Source: a virus. From it: a stretch of DNA of 26,033 nt. Location: positions 1 to 26,033 of the IMG/VR virus record IMGVR_UViG_3300042895_000062; one strand, given 5' to 3'. The notes beneath the pieces were generated by a model that saw only the letters and a program-made list of their open reading frames with translations, was not told the DNA's origin and made no database searches. Positions within the stretch are counted from its first letter, which is position 1; every line of letters begins with the position of its first letter. Made by a program: the position numbers and the translations under genes. Below are positions 16,110 to 24,220 of this stretch, one piece after another.

Positions 16110-17008
16110 TAACTAAATTTGGTAAAAGATTTCTTATAGATTTTATTGCTGGAAATTCAAACTTTACTTCTAAAGATTTAGCAATTGGTATTGCTACGGG
16201 AACACAGTTAGCTGAAGCAGACACCAATACAAGGCTAGGATTTGAAATTTATAGAATGCCAGTAGCTTTATCATCTATTAATATTGAGAGTGATGGATCT
16301 GGAGGATTTAACTATTATTCAATATTTAAAGCTACAATACCTCAAGATATCTCTGGATTAATAACAGAGATTGGACTATATCCTGGACTTAGAAAGTCTA
16401 TTAATTTTTATGATAGCAAATTTATAACGGCGTTTGAGAATAATATTCTATGGGCAGACTCTAACGGGAATAGCCCAGCACTTCAATCAAATTCAACAGA
16501 TGGAACCACATTTGTTTCTAAAATAGGTGAGAACATGGTTAGGTTTAATGTTACTCAATCTACATCAAAAGAATATAAGAATACAATTTCTCTGCTAGAT
16601 TTGTCTGGATATAGCGTAAATGATAGTCTTACCCTAGCATACAAAAAAGCAGACAACAATACATCAAAAATTAGAGTTAAATTCTATAGTTCTAGTTCTG
16701 CATATTATTATGCTGATTTTACTCCGTCTGGATCAAACGAAGATAAAATTCAATCCGTTTCAATGTCTACTCTTTTTAGTAACATTGTGGGTTCACCAGA
16801 TTTAACAAATATTACAAGCATAGGAATTGAGGTTACTGCGGGATCTGGTGGAAACACCGTTGTTTACTTTGACGGACTTAGGGTTAATGACGAAGACACA
16901 TTTGACCCACAATATGGTTTAATAGCAAGACATGTTCTAACAAGCCCACTTCAAAAGCCGTCGGGTCGTCCAGTAGACATAGAATATAAATTGCAGCTGG
17001 AGTTTTAA
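16106..17008 (+). CDS. Minor tail protein with carbohydrate-binding-like domain
   Basis: This 300-residue protein starts at an ATGA overlap with the preceding stop. Residues 1-95 (ITKFGKRFLIDFIAGNSNFT, LAIGIATGTQLAEADTNTRL, SGLITEIGLYPGL) resemble an upper-baseplate or tail-collar type region, in which a beta fold packs around GIGT-like turns. Residues about 100-270 look like a jelly-roll, carbohydrate-binding module (GENMVRFNVTQSTSKEYKNT, SLTLAYKKADNN, NTVVYFDGLRVNDEDTF). The C-terminus returns to a beta segment (VDIEYKLQLEF), so the binding domain may be an insert. Position among tip and fibre genes suggests contact with the host surface. Specific ligand is unknown. Confidence 0.55.
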   Translation: MITKFGKRFLIDFIAGNSNFTSKDLAIGIATGTQLAEADTNTRLGFEIYRMPVALSSINIESDGSGGFNYYSIFKATIPQDISGLITEIGLYPGLRKSINFYDSKFITAFENNILWADSNGNSPALQSNSTDGTTFVSKIGENMVRFNVTQSTSKEYKNTISLLDLSGYSVNDSLTLAYKKADNNTSKIRVKFYSSSSAYYYADFTPSGSNEDKIQSVSMSTLFSNIVGSPDLTNITSIGIEVTAGSGGNTVVYFDGLRVNDEDTFDPQYGLIARHVLTSPLQKPSGRPVDIEYKLQLEF

Positions 17009-20000
17009 ATGTCAGCATTAGATGCAGCTAACTGGGAAAAGTATTATCCTAAAGATTTAATTATAAATCCTACCTCAGAAATCTTAGCAGCAAATACTGC
17101 AACAGATAAAAATAACTTTACATTTGTAGCGCCAAACCTAAAAACAAATTCAACTTATTCTTTTCAATTTAAATATGTTTTTGAAGATGGGCAAGAAAGC
17201 ACTGAATGGTCTCCAACATATACTGTTTTTACTTCTAATATAGCAACATTGCCAAAACCAAAACTAACTTCTGCCAACGTTACTTATTTTCAAGGTATAT
17301 TAAGTGTATCTTGGGACGGAACAGATTATAATAACACTAGTTATGGAAATGGATTTTCTAGAATACTTATTTGGATCAGAGACAATTCTCAGGCTAGTCC
17401 GCTGTTTAGAATTGCTGGAGAGCTTAGTAAGCCAGGAACATTCAGGCTCGCCCTCCCACCAAAGTCTCATACAGTTAAATTAACAGCAATATCCGTTAAT
17501 GGCGAAGAATCTGAATATAGCGATGAATTTACTTTTACTCCAGCTCTTACACCACCATTGTCGCCCACGGGAGTCACACCAGCTTGGTCTGGCACAGACT
17601 TTACAGTTACTTTTACGCATACTCCATCAAACTCTTCAAATGAATATTTAAAAGAATATTTAGTAACACTAAATACAGCAACCTCTGGAACAAAAACATT
17701 TAGTTTACTTCCTATATCTGGATCAACTCAAAAATTTTCATTAAGCTTAGAACAAAATCAAGCAGCGTTTGGAACGGCTGAAACAGCATTTTCTGGAACA
17801 ATTGAAACGTTAGATATTTATGGTAATAGGGGCACTGCAACTTCTTTTTCTAGCACAGCATATGTTTCTGTACTTCAGGCCCCAACTATTATTGCAGCAG
17901 CAACAACAAATGGATATACGGTATCTTACACAGCACAAACATCAAATACATTTAAATCTATATCTATAGAAGAAGTTGTTTCAAGTGCTACAACAGATCC
18001 AGGAACAGGGTATTCTGGAGTTGCAACTGGGGCTACAAATCCTATATTTGTGCCTACGACAAATACAAATAAAAGATGGGTAAGAGCAAAATTATTTGAT
18101 ACGGTAAACTCCTCAACAAGTTATTCTACAGCAGTAACCGTGACCCCACTTAGCCCTGTTACAGTAGACAATGATGGTCCACCAGATGTAACAACTGTTA
18201 CAACTACTGGAGGATTAGATAGTTCTGGAACAGTAGGATTTAACGGCTATGCCGATATATCTTGGAACTCTGTTACAACTGGCGGCATTCGTGGATATAG
18301 AATTAGATTTAGACCAATAACAACTCCAGCTTCAAGTTATTCTTATGCAGATTCTCCTGGTTCTGGAACTTCATATAGACTTGCAGGACTTGGCGCAGGA
18401 TTAACTTATGAAATAGCTATTGCTACATATGATGAATATAATAATACATCATCTAGTTATGTTGCAGGATCTAACGTAAGCGTTGGAGGTACTCCATACA
18501 TTGCAAGCACAGTTGATGTAACTGGATTCTTTAAAGCAAAAGCGAATCCTTCAGATGCAGATAGCACAGCTTTTAAATTTGGGTATGGCGTTGATACTGG
18601 TAAACGTGGTTTAGTATTTAATGCCAACAACTATTGGTATATCGATTCTAGCCAAACAGCTACATTAAAGGTTGGCGGAGCTACAACAAACTATATAGAA
18701 TGGAATGGCTCTTCGTTTGTAATCGATGGGGATATGAGGGCAAAGAAAGGCTCATTTAGTGGAAACGTAAGCATTGCAAGTGGCGCTTCTATTTATAGTG
18801 GAACATTAACTGGAAACACAATAACTACTACTGGAGACACAGGAGGATCTTTATCTGGTGCAGGATATATATTAAATTCATCTGGCCTTACATTTAATTC
18901 ATCATCAATTTCTGGAATAACAACCATAGATGCCGCAACTGGATTACTAACCTCACAAAGTGCAAATATAGGCGGATGGCTAATAAGTCCATCTACAAAT
19001 GTCGGATCTTTATACAAAACTACTGGAACAAATACAGTTAAGTTGGATTCTGCTGGCTACATAACTGTATCTGGAACAGGATACGAAACTGGTATTGGAT
19101 ACCCATCATCTTCTGGCGCAGATGCAAATATTGTTATTTGGGCTGGTGCAACTAAATCAGCAGCCCCGTTTAAAGTTTTTAAAGATGGATCAGTTTCTCT
19201 ACCAGCAGCAACATTTAATGGATACGCAACAACAGGAACTACAGATGCTTTGAGCGCATCTCTTTCTGGAAAAATAAATACTGGTGGAGCAGCATCAGAT
19301 GTAAATAGCAATACAACTACAATTTCTGGTGACAAAATTAGATCTGGATTAATTCAATCAAATAACTGGAGTGGAACAGTAACAAATGGTTCTGATTTTT
19401 CAACTGCAGGAATGACAATAGATTTATCAACAGGAGCCATAACTTCTAAAAAGTTTAGAATTGATGTAGACGGAAATGCTACATACTTAGGAACGCTTTC
19501 TGCAAGCAACATTAATGGCGGAACATTTAGTGGAGCTTCTATAAATATAGGAAATGGCCAATTCACAGTATCCTCACTTGGAGCATTGACAGCACAGTCA
19601 GCAAATATTACTGGAAATATAACGATTGATTCAAATAATGCCTGGAGTTCTTCTGGATTTAGAATGGGTTCTTCTGGAAGCTATATAACATATAGTGGGT
19701 CTACAGTTACTTTAAAATCTGGAACGACTTCTAATTTAGACGATAGTGCTGGTAATCCAGATGGTGGAGGAACAACACCTAATTCAAGAGATGTTAATTC
19801 AGAAATTATATTAAACTCTGGAAGTACTGGGTTATCTATTAAGGGCATTCCATCATTAGGAAATTATACTAAGTTCGCTGGAGGCGGGTTATATACTAAC
19901 GTAGAAGCTAACGACAGTAACTATCTTTATGGAATGGGTAGAGCAGCAAGATTAAGAACAATTGTTCAAGATTATTACGACGACAGACTTTATAGAGGCT

Positions 20001-20080
20001 TTGCTGTTTATTACGGAGTTAGAAGCAGTGCTCCTACTGGATCTACTGGTTTAGTCGGAGATTTGTGGGTAAGTTGGTAA
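17009..20080 (+). CDS. Tail fibre / central tail-tip protein with Fn3-like and fibre-repeat parts
   Basis: This 1023-residue protein starts directly at the previous stop. The first half (about 20-495) holds consecutive fibronectin type III-like beta domains (TNSTYSFQFKYVFEDGQEST, SHTVKLTAISVNGEESEYSD, GGIRGYRIRFRP). Around 505-570 is a globular part (TGFFKAKANPSDADSTAFKF, WYIDSSQTATLKVGG). From about 575 to 960 the sequence is rich in Gly, Ser, Thr and Asn with short regular strands (GLLTSQSANIGGW, GALTAQSANITGN, DLSTGAITSKKFRID), a pattern of trimeric fibre shafts. The C-terminus (YYGVRSSAPTGSTGLVGDLW) is a compact tip. It is the likely central fibre or receptor-binding tip. It has no enzyme motif. 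Fibre identity is well supported, exact receptor unknown. Confidence 0.7.
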   Translation: MSALDAANWEKYYPKDLIINPTSEILAANTATDKNNFTFVAPNLKTNSTYSFQFKYVFEDGQESTEWSPTYTVFTSNIATLPKPKLTSANVTYFQGILSVSWDGTDYNNTSYGNGFSRILIWIRDNSQASPLFRIAGELSKPGTFRLALPPKSHTVKLTAISVNGEESEYSDEFTFTPALTPPLSPTGVTPAWSGTDFTVTFTHTPSNSSNEYLKEYLVTLNTATSGTKTFSLLPISGSTQKFSLSLEQNQAAFGTAETAFSGTIETLDIYGNRGTATSFSSTAYVSVLQAPTIIAAATTNGYTVSYTAQTSNTFKSISIEEVVSSATTDPGTGYSGVATGATNPIFVPTTNTNKRWVRAKLFDTVNSSTSYSTAVTVTPLSPVTVDNDGPPDVTTVTTTGGLDSSGTVGFNGYADISWNSVTTGGIRGYRIRFRPITTPASSYSYADSPGSGTSYRLAGLGAGLTYEIAIATYDEYNNTSSSYVAGSNVSVGGTPYIASTVDVTGFFKAKANPSDADSTAFKFGYGVDTGKRGLVFNANNYWYIDSSQTATLKVGGATTNYIEWNGSSFVIDGDMRAKKGSFSGNVSIASGASIYSGTLTGNTITTTGDTGGSLSGAGYILNSSGLTFNSSSISGITTIDAATGLLTSQSANIGGWLISPSTNVGSLYKTTGTNTVKLDSAGYITVSGTGYETGIGYPSSSGADANIVIWAGATKSAAPFKVFKDGSVSLPAATFNGYATTGTTDALSASLSGKINTGGAASDVNSNTTTISGDKIRSGLIQSNNWSGTVTNGSDFSTAGMTIDLSTGAITSKKFRIDVDGNATYLGTLSASNINGGTFSGASINIGNGQFTVSSLGALTAQSANITGNITIDSNNAWSSSGFRMGSSGSYITYSGSTVTLKSGTTSNLDDSAGNPDGGGTTPNSRDVNSEIILNSGSTGLSIKGIPSLGNYTKFAGGGLYTNVEANDSNYLYGMGRAARLRTIVQDYYDDRLYRGFAVYYGVRSSAPTGSTGLVGDLWVSW

Positions 20081-20081
20081 C

Positions 20082-22772
20082 ATGCCAAAAGGTTTTTGGG
20101 TAAAGACTGGCGTAAGTCAAATATTTGATGACGTAAGAAATTTTTATGTTAAAACAGGTATAAGCGGATGGGCTCAGGTTACAGATGCTTGGGTAAAAAC
20201 TGGTCTGTCCACTTGGTCTAAATTTTGGGAAGCTTTAATGGCTCCAACAAACACCGTTGAGCTCCTTGAAAGTTATACTGGAACTGATAGTGCAACTCTT
20301 AGATTGCAGGGAAAAAACTATAAGTGGGTTCCTACTCCACAAACTTTAAAATATTATTTTAGATGGATTCCAGAAACAGGATCAACTTATTATATAGGAG
20401 CAAGTGGTTCTAGCGGAGATACAACTTCAAATCCTGTAACCTCAACAATTTTGCCAGGAACATCATCATATATAACAATTTCTCCATCTGGAAGCAATTT
20501 TGAATTAGGTAAAATAAATAGGTACTATTTTGAGGTTCGTGCAACAGGTGCTTCTGGAAGCGTATATTCTTCTATAAGCCAAGAAGATGTTAAAATAGTT
20601 TCTCCTAAAGCTCCTACTCTTTCGTTTACAGTTTTATCCTCTACATCGGTTAGTATTACAATTACTGCAGCTAGTTTCGATGACTATGTAGCAACAAACA
20701 GATACATTTTATATACTTATGATAATACTGCAGGATTTGTTTATAGCGGAGGTGGAAGAGGAGGATTTTCTGTTTCTCAGATAACAACAAGAACTTTAAC
20801 AGGATTGGTATCTGGAAGAAATTATACAGTTTATGTTTTACCAGTTACTGGATTTTCTGGAACAACTCCTTCAAATTATAGCGGATATCCTGGAATAGAA
20901 GCATTTTTATCAAACGTGACTACTGGAAGTTCAGATCCAGAAGCATTTACTACAATATCATTTACTAAAGGATTTCCGTCTAGTAGCTCTCAGGGTGTTG
21001 TTAGATCAACCGCTCTTTCGTGGAATGCTTCAACAAATGCCACCAGATATGAAATTGAATACGAAGGAAGTAATGATAATAGTAATTGGACAAATGTTCA
21101 GACGTTTTCAGCTTCTCCATATACCACTTCAACATCTCAATCTGCTAGTTGGGGAAGCCCGCAACCAGTAGGCGGTTATGGTTATTATTATTTTATGAGA
21201 GCTAGAGTAAGAGCATCTAATCCAGATAGTGCCATAACGGTTATTGGTGATAGTGGAGCATATAGATACGCTACAGGATCTCCACCAGGACAGCCCTCAT
21301 TTGGAACAATTACTACTACATCTACAACTGCATCAATTCCAGTAACTGCAAGCTCTACACAAGGATCAAACTATAGGTATGAAGTTATGGAGTATCAGTA
21401 CAGAACCTCATTTGGATCTTATCCTGGCTCATGGTCTACTCAATCATTAAGCTCTGGATCTGGAACTATTTCTTTAACTGGATTAACTTCTAGCACAACT
21501 TATTATATTAAAATAAGAAATAGAAATTTTGATGAGGAGTATAGTTCTGAAAATGAAACTACTTTTGCAACTTCAGCTGCTTTAACAAAGCTTGCAACTC
21601 CTACTGGAGTGAGTGCTACTGATACTAGGACTGACGGAGTAAACGTTACATGGAACCCTGTTACTGGAGCAGCGTACTACGGTGTTTGGTATGGTTCCGC
21701 ACCAGGATACGACAGCCTAGCCGATTTTGGAGGAAATAGAAATATAAATTTAATTGTTCATCCAACAACTTCTTATTTAGACACTTCTCTTGCAAATGGT
21801 GTAACAAGAGATTATTATGTTCAGGCATATAGATCTGGAGATCCTACTGGAACTAAGTCTGAATGGGGTGGACCAGATTCTGGAACAAGAGCGGTAGCAG
21901 GTACTGCTCCTAGCGGTGGCTCTGTAACATTAAGTCCAAGCGGAACTCAGCAAGCTGGAACAACAATTACTGCAAATGTATCTGCAATGTCTGGCACCGC
22001 AACAATATCATATACTACTACAATAAGAAAAAAGACTGGTTCTGCCCCTACTTCAAATACAGATGGTACACAAGTTGCAAGCGGAACTGGAACTGGAAAC
22101 GTAGCTTCTCATACCATTACTGATTCAGAAGCATCTGGTACTCCAGATCAATTTAGAGCATTTACTACAGGAACAAATAGTTTTGGAAATAATACTGTAG
22201 CATCTAACACAGTCGTATCCACTCCTTTTGTTCCCACACAATATACAATTTCATGGAACGCAAATGGTGGGTCAGTGTCACCAACTTCAAATACAGTAAA
22301 TAGTGGAACTACAGTTTCAGCACCTACTCCAACCAGATCGGGATTTACATTTTTATATTGGAGAGATAGTCCAAGCGCATTTAGCTACATATATCAAATT
22401 AATCCTGGCGGGTCATGGACGGTTACTAGCAATATAACATTCTATGCCTATTGGCAAGCTTCAGCAACTGCTCCATCAACTCCAACAGGTGTTTCAGTAT
22501 CTGGTAGCGGACTTGTAAGTTGGAATGCAGTATCTGGAGCAGATACTTATGAAGTACTAAATTATACAGATAGAACTGGAAGCCCAACAAACACCACCAA
22601 CCGACTTGGACCATATACTACAACTGGAATCACTGGAACATCGTTCCAGCTTGGATCCTCTCAAGGTTATTCTTCCCCAAATAACTGGGCAAGGGCTCAG
22701 GTAAGAGCTAGAAATACTGCTGGAGTTTCAACGTATTCAGCATGGTTCCCATCTGATACAACTTATGTATAG
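20082..22772 (+). CDS. Large fibre protein with Fn3-like domains and an InlB-type repeat
   Basis: This 896-residue protein starts one base after the previous stop. Residues 5-51 contain three copies of a (W/Y)VKTG motif at W6, Y22 and W37, about 15-16 residues apart. The body is a string of fibronectin-like domains (for example TPTGVSATDTRTDGVNVTWN near 508 and a last one TPTGVSVSGSGLVSWNAVSG near 800). Residues about 716-793 carry an InlB B-type repeat (YTISWNANGGSVSPTSNTVN, then GTTVSAPTPTRSGFTFLYWR and NITFYAYWQ), a fold of bacterial surface adhesins. Charged residues are scarce. It is most likely an adsorption fibre exposed on the virion. Its C-terminal domain is the best candidate for receptor contact. 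Confidence 0.7.
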   Translation: MPKGFWVKTGVSQIFDDVRNFYVKTGISGWAQVTDAWVKTGLSTWSKFWEALMAPTNTVELLESYTGTDSATLRLQGKNYKWVPTPQTLKYYFRWIPETGSTYYIGASGSSGDTTSNPVTSTILPGTSSYITISPSGSNFELGKINRYYFEVRATGASGSVYSSISQEDVKIVSPKAPTLSFTVLSSTSVSITITAASFDDYVATNRYILYTYDNTAGFVYSGGGRGGFSVSQITTRTLTGLVSGRNYTVYVLPVTGFSGTTPSNYSGYPGIEAFLSNVTTGSSDPEAFTTISFTKGFPSSSSQGVVRSTALSWNASTNATRYEIEYEGSNDNSNWTNVQTFSASPYTTSTSQSASWGSPQPVGGYGYYYFMRARVRASNPDSAITVIGDSGAYRYATGSPPGQPSFGTITTTSTTASIPVTASSTQGSNYRYEVMEYQYRTSFGSYPGSWSTQSLSSGSGTISLTGLTSSTTYYIKIRNRNFDEEYSSENETTFATSAALTKLATPTGVSATDTRTDGVNVTWNPVTGAAYYGVWYGSAPGYDSLADFGGNRNINLIVHPTTSYLDTSLANGVTRDYYVQAYRSGDPTGTKSEWGGPDSGTRAVAGTAPSGGSVTLSPSGTQQAGTTITANVSAMSGTATISYTTTIRKKTGSAPTSNTDGTQVASGTGTGNVASHTITDSEASGTPDQFRAFTTGTNSFGNNTVASNTVVSTPFVPTQYTISWNANGGSVSPTSNTVNSGTTVSAPTPTRSGFTFLYWRDSPSAFSYIYQINPGGSWTVTSNITFYAYWQASATAPSTPTGVSVSGSGLVSWNAVSGADTYEVLNYTDRTGSPTNTTNRLGPYTTTGITGTSFQLGSSQGYSSPNNWARAQVRARNTAGVSTYSAWFPSDTTYV

Positions 22773-22780
22773 GAGAATAT

Positions 22781-22972
22781 ATGATAACTAATCAAGAAAA
22801 GCTAAATGTTGTAGAAAACAGGCTAGTACTTTTAGAAACTATAATGAATTCATTTATTAGTCATGCTGAAGAGTTTCAAAGTAAGTACTCGCTAGAAGAT
22901 GAGTTTTTAAAATACAATAAGAAAAAAATGGTTTTATTGGAAGAAAAACAGGCCTTGACTAATCAAGGTTAA
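22781..22972 (+). CDS. Small coiled-coil protein 1
   Basis: This 63-residue protein has an AGGAGA ribosome site nine bases upstream that partly overlaps the fibre gene stop. It is almost all helix with heptad-like leucines (LNVVENRLVLLETIMNSFIS, then KKKMVLLEEKQALTNQG). No family is recognised. Two more genes of like size and helical nature follow, so all three may be related in role, for example as fibre chaperones or structural helices at the fibre base. There is no membrane segment, so it is not a holin. The function is not known. Confidence 0.65.
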   Translation: MITNQEKLNVVENRLVLLETIMNSFISHAEEFQSKYSLEDEFLKYNKKKMVLLEEKQALTNQG

Positions 22973-22982
22973 ATGATATAAT
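22955..22982 (+). promoter_or_regulatory. Strong promoter with extended -10
   Basis: TTGACT at 22955-22960 and TATAAT at 22977-22982 are spaced by 16 bases, with TGA directly before the -10. The -35 lies inside the end of the previous gene. The predicted start near 22989 falls at the AAAGGAGGT ribosome site, giving a leader of only about 11 bases. Confidence 0.75.
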
Positions 22983-22999
22983 TATGAAAGGAGGTCAAA

Positions 23000-23212
23000 A
23001 TGACACTAAGCAATTCAGAAAAAACCTCATTGATTGCCCAACATCAACGCAACAATGAATTAAATAAATACAATCTTCAACTAGCACTGATTGAAGAAAA
23101 CTCTGTTAATGCCCCAAATGCAGAAACAATTTCTTCGCTAAATGCTCAAATAGCTGATTGTGATAGAAAGCTTGCAGCACTTGCAGTAGAGCTTGCAGAA
23201 ATAGAAGAATAG
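23000..23212 (+). CDS. Small coiled-coil protein 2
   Basis: This 70-residue protein has a consensus AAAGGAGGT ribosome site at 22987-22995 and a near-consensus promoter. It is helical with two helices (KYNLQLALIEENSV and SLNAQIADCDRKLAALAVEL) separated by a Pro/Asn turn, so it may form a helical hairpin or trimeric bundle. One cysteine is present. No family is recognised. The strong expression signals make it unlikely to be a chance frame and suggest that many copies are made, more than expected for a minor tail protein. Confidence 0.7.
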   Translation: MTLSNSEKTSLIAQHQRNNELNKYNLQLALIEENSVNAPNAETISSLNAQIADCDRKLAALAVELAEIEE

Positions 23213-23220
23213 GAATATAA

Positions 23221-23406
23221 ATGGCAGAAAAAGCGGAATTAGTTATTACCGCCCTACAGCAACGCATAGGAGAGATTGTGTCTAATTATGAAACTCAAAT
23301 TGCATTTTTACGGGCAGAAATTACTAATCTTATGGAAGAAAAAAAGGAAAAGGCTAATGCTATTCAAGCGTACGAAGAGCACCTTGATAATATCACAGGC
23401 GACTAA
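23221..23406 (+). CDS. Small coiled-coil protein 3
   Basis: This 61-residue protein follows the previous gene by eight bases, with AGGAA as a modest ribosome site. It is one long helix with heptad pattern (LVITALQQRIGEIVSNYETQ, FLRAEITNLMEEKKEKANAI) ending at a Gly-Asp. Its last 23 bases overlap the next gene, which is read in another frame. The family is not recognised. A fused product through a +1 shift into the next frame is possible but no known shift signal is seen. Confidence 0.65.
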   Translation: MAEKAELVITALQQRIGEIVSNYETQIAFLRAEITNLMEEKKEKANAIQAYEEHLDNITGD

Positions 23407-23752
23407 CTTTCCTTCTGGTATAGCTGTTAAAGCAGATAAAGATACATATTGGATTAAAGATGGTAAAAGATATAGATTGATCTCGGATAGGGCCGCCCAG
23501 TCTTGGTGCTTTACTACGGTATTGGCAACTGAGGCGGCATTATCAGGAATTAAACTTGTAGGCAAATTAGGTTTTAGAGACGGCACCTTGATCAAGAACG
23601 TCGCAGATGGTAAAATGTATCTAGTATCACAGAATAAACTAAGACACATTGTAGACCCAGATTCGTTTAATCGATACGGTCTCGATAGGTCAAAAATGAT
23701 TGAAGTTTCTGAAAAAGAAATTTCAGCACACGATTTAGGAGAAAACTTATAA
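23384..23752 (+). CDS. Protein with two cell-wall-type repeats
   Basis: The frame is open from further upstream, but the residues before 23384 are only the out-of-frame reading of the preceding coiled-coil gene. TTG at 23384 with a GAAGAG upstream is the best start and gives 122 residues. An ATG at 23276 would be the longer alternative. Two related units are visible, each with a (Y/K)xWIxDGKRYRLIS-like core: IAVKADKDTYWIKDGKRYRL with QSWCF, and GTLIKNVADGKMYLVSQNKL with RHIVDPDSFNRYGLD. Repeats of this form, with a strand-turn-strand, a positively charged pair and a following aromatic-Gly, occur in surface and cell-wall-associated proteins and lysins of Gram-positive bacteria. It may help the virion bind the cell wall. 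It has no catalytic motif. Function is inferred. Confidence 0.55.
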   Translation: MIISQATNFPSGIAVKADKDTYWIKDGKRYRLISDRAAQSWCFTTVLATEAALSGIKLVGKLGFRDGTLIKNVADGKMYLVSQNKLRHIVDPDSFNRYGLDRSKMIEVSEKEISAHDLGENL

Positions 23753-24174
23753 TGGCAGCATTTGATGATGGAACCCCTTTAGACGCAGCTGCTCTACAGG
23801 ATCTTGATAGAAGACTTGTTGAATTAAAAGCTAGCATACCTAAAATTGGCTCCGCTGCAACAACAAACACTCCTGGTAGTTTAGAAAATTTAACAGTTTC
23901 TGCTAAACAGATATTGGGCGGGATAAGTGATTCAGTAAAACTTGCTCCAGGAAAAGCAGTTCCGTTTACAATTAATTTTAAAACTACGCTAGACTCGACT
24001 CCAAAAGCGGTAGTATTAACTCCTATAAGAACTGCAAATATACCAAGCGTATTTAGTTTTGCAGTAGATAGCAAAACTTTAAGCGCATCAGGAGTTTCAG
24101 GAAATGCTTATTTAAACTCAGCGGCAAAAGAAGGCTACACAATTCATTTTTATTGGATGGTAATTTGCCACTAG
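23752..24174 (+). CDS. Small fibre-tip-like structural protein
   Basis: This 140-residue protein starts in the stop codon of the previous gene (TAATG). An N-terminal helix (PLDAAALQDLDRRLVELKAS) could oligomerise, a Gly/Ser/Asn linker follows, and residues about 45-140 are beta-rich (KAVPFTINFKTTLDSTPKAV, LTPIRTANIPSVFSFAVDSK) ending in an aromatic strand GYTIHFYWMVI. This helix-linker-beta-head plan, with an H-type lectin-like strand order, is common in short phage receptor-binding proteins. It is the last structural-looking gene before the promoter and terminator at 24179-24245. The lectin comparison is tentative. Confidence 0.5.
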   Translation: MAAFDDGTPLDAAALQDLDRRLVELKASIPKIGSAATTNTPGSLENLTVSAKQILGGISDSVKLAPGKAVPFTINFKTTLDSTPKAVVLTPIRTANIPSVFSFAVDSKTLSASGVSGNAYLNSAAKEGYTIHFYWMVICH

Positions 24175-24178
24175 CCTA

Positions 24179-24206
24179 TTGACAGGCTGGTTAAATATGC
24201 TACAAT
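24179..24206 (+). promoter_or_regulatory. Near-consensus promoter placed directly before a terminator
   Basis: Consensus TTGACA at 24179-24184 and TACAAT at 24201-24206 are spaced by 16 bases, with TGC before the -10. Transcription should start near 24213. A second TATAAT at 24210-24215 lacks a good -35 but could act as an alternative -10 with a start near 24222. Confidence 0.75.
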
Positions 24207-24220
24207 TTATATAATATCAA

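Noticed and set aside
18780-19640. CRISPR-like or tandem DNA repeats in the fibre gene
   Set aside because: Similar short phrases (such as TCTGGA and ACTGGA words) come from Ser-Gly and Thr-Gly rich coding, without regular spacing or conserved spacers.
18700-22772. Diversity-generating retroelement target in the fibre C-termini
   Set aside because: No reverse transcriptase gene and no matching template repeat were seen in the window.
22781-23406. Small genes as holin or antiholin
   Set aside because: None has a hydrophobic membrane segment.
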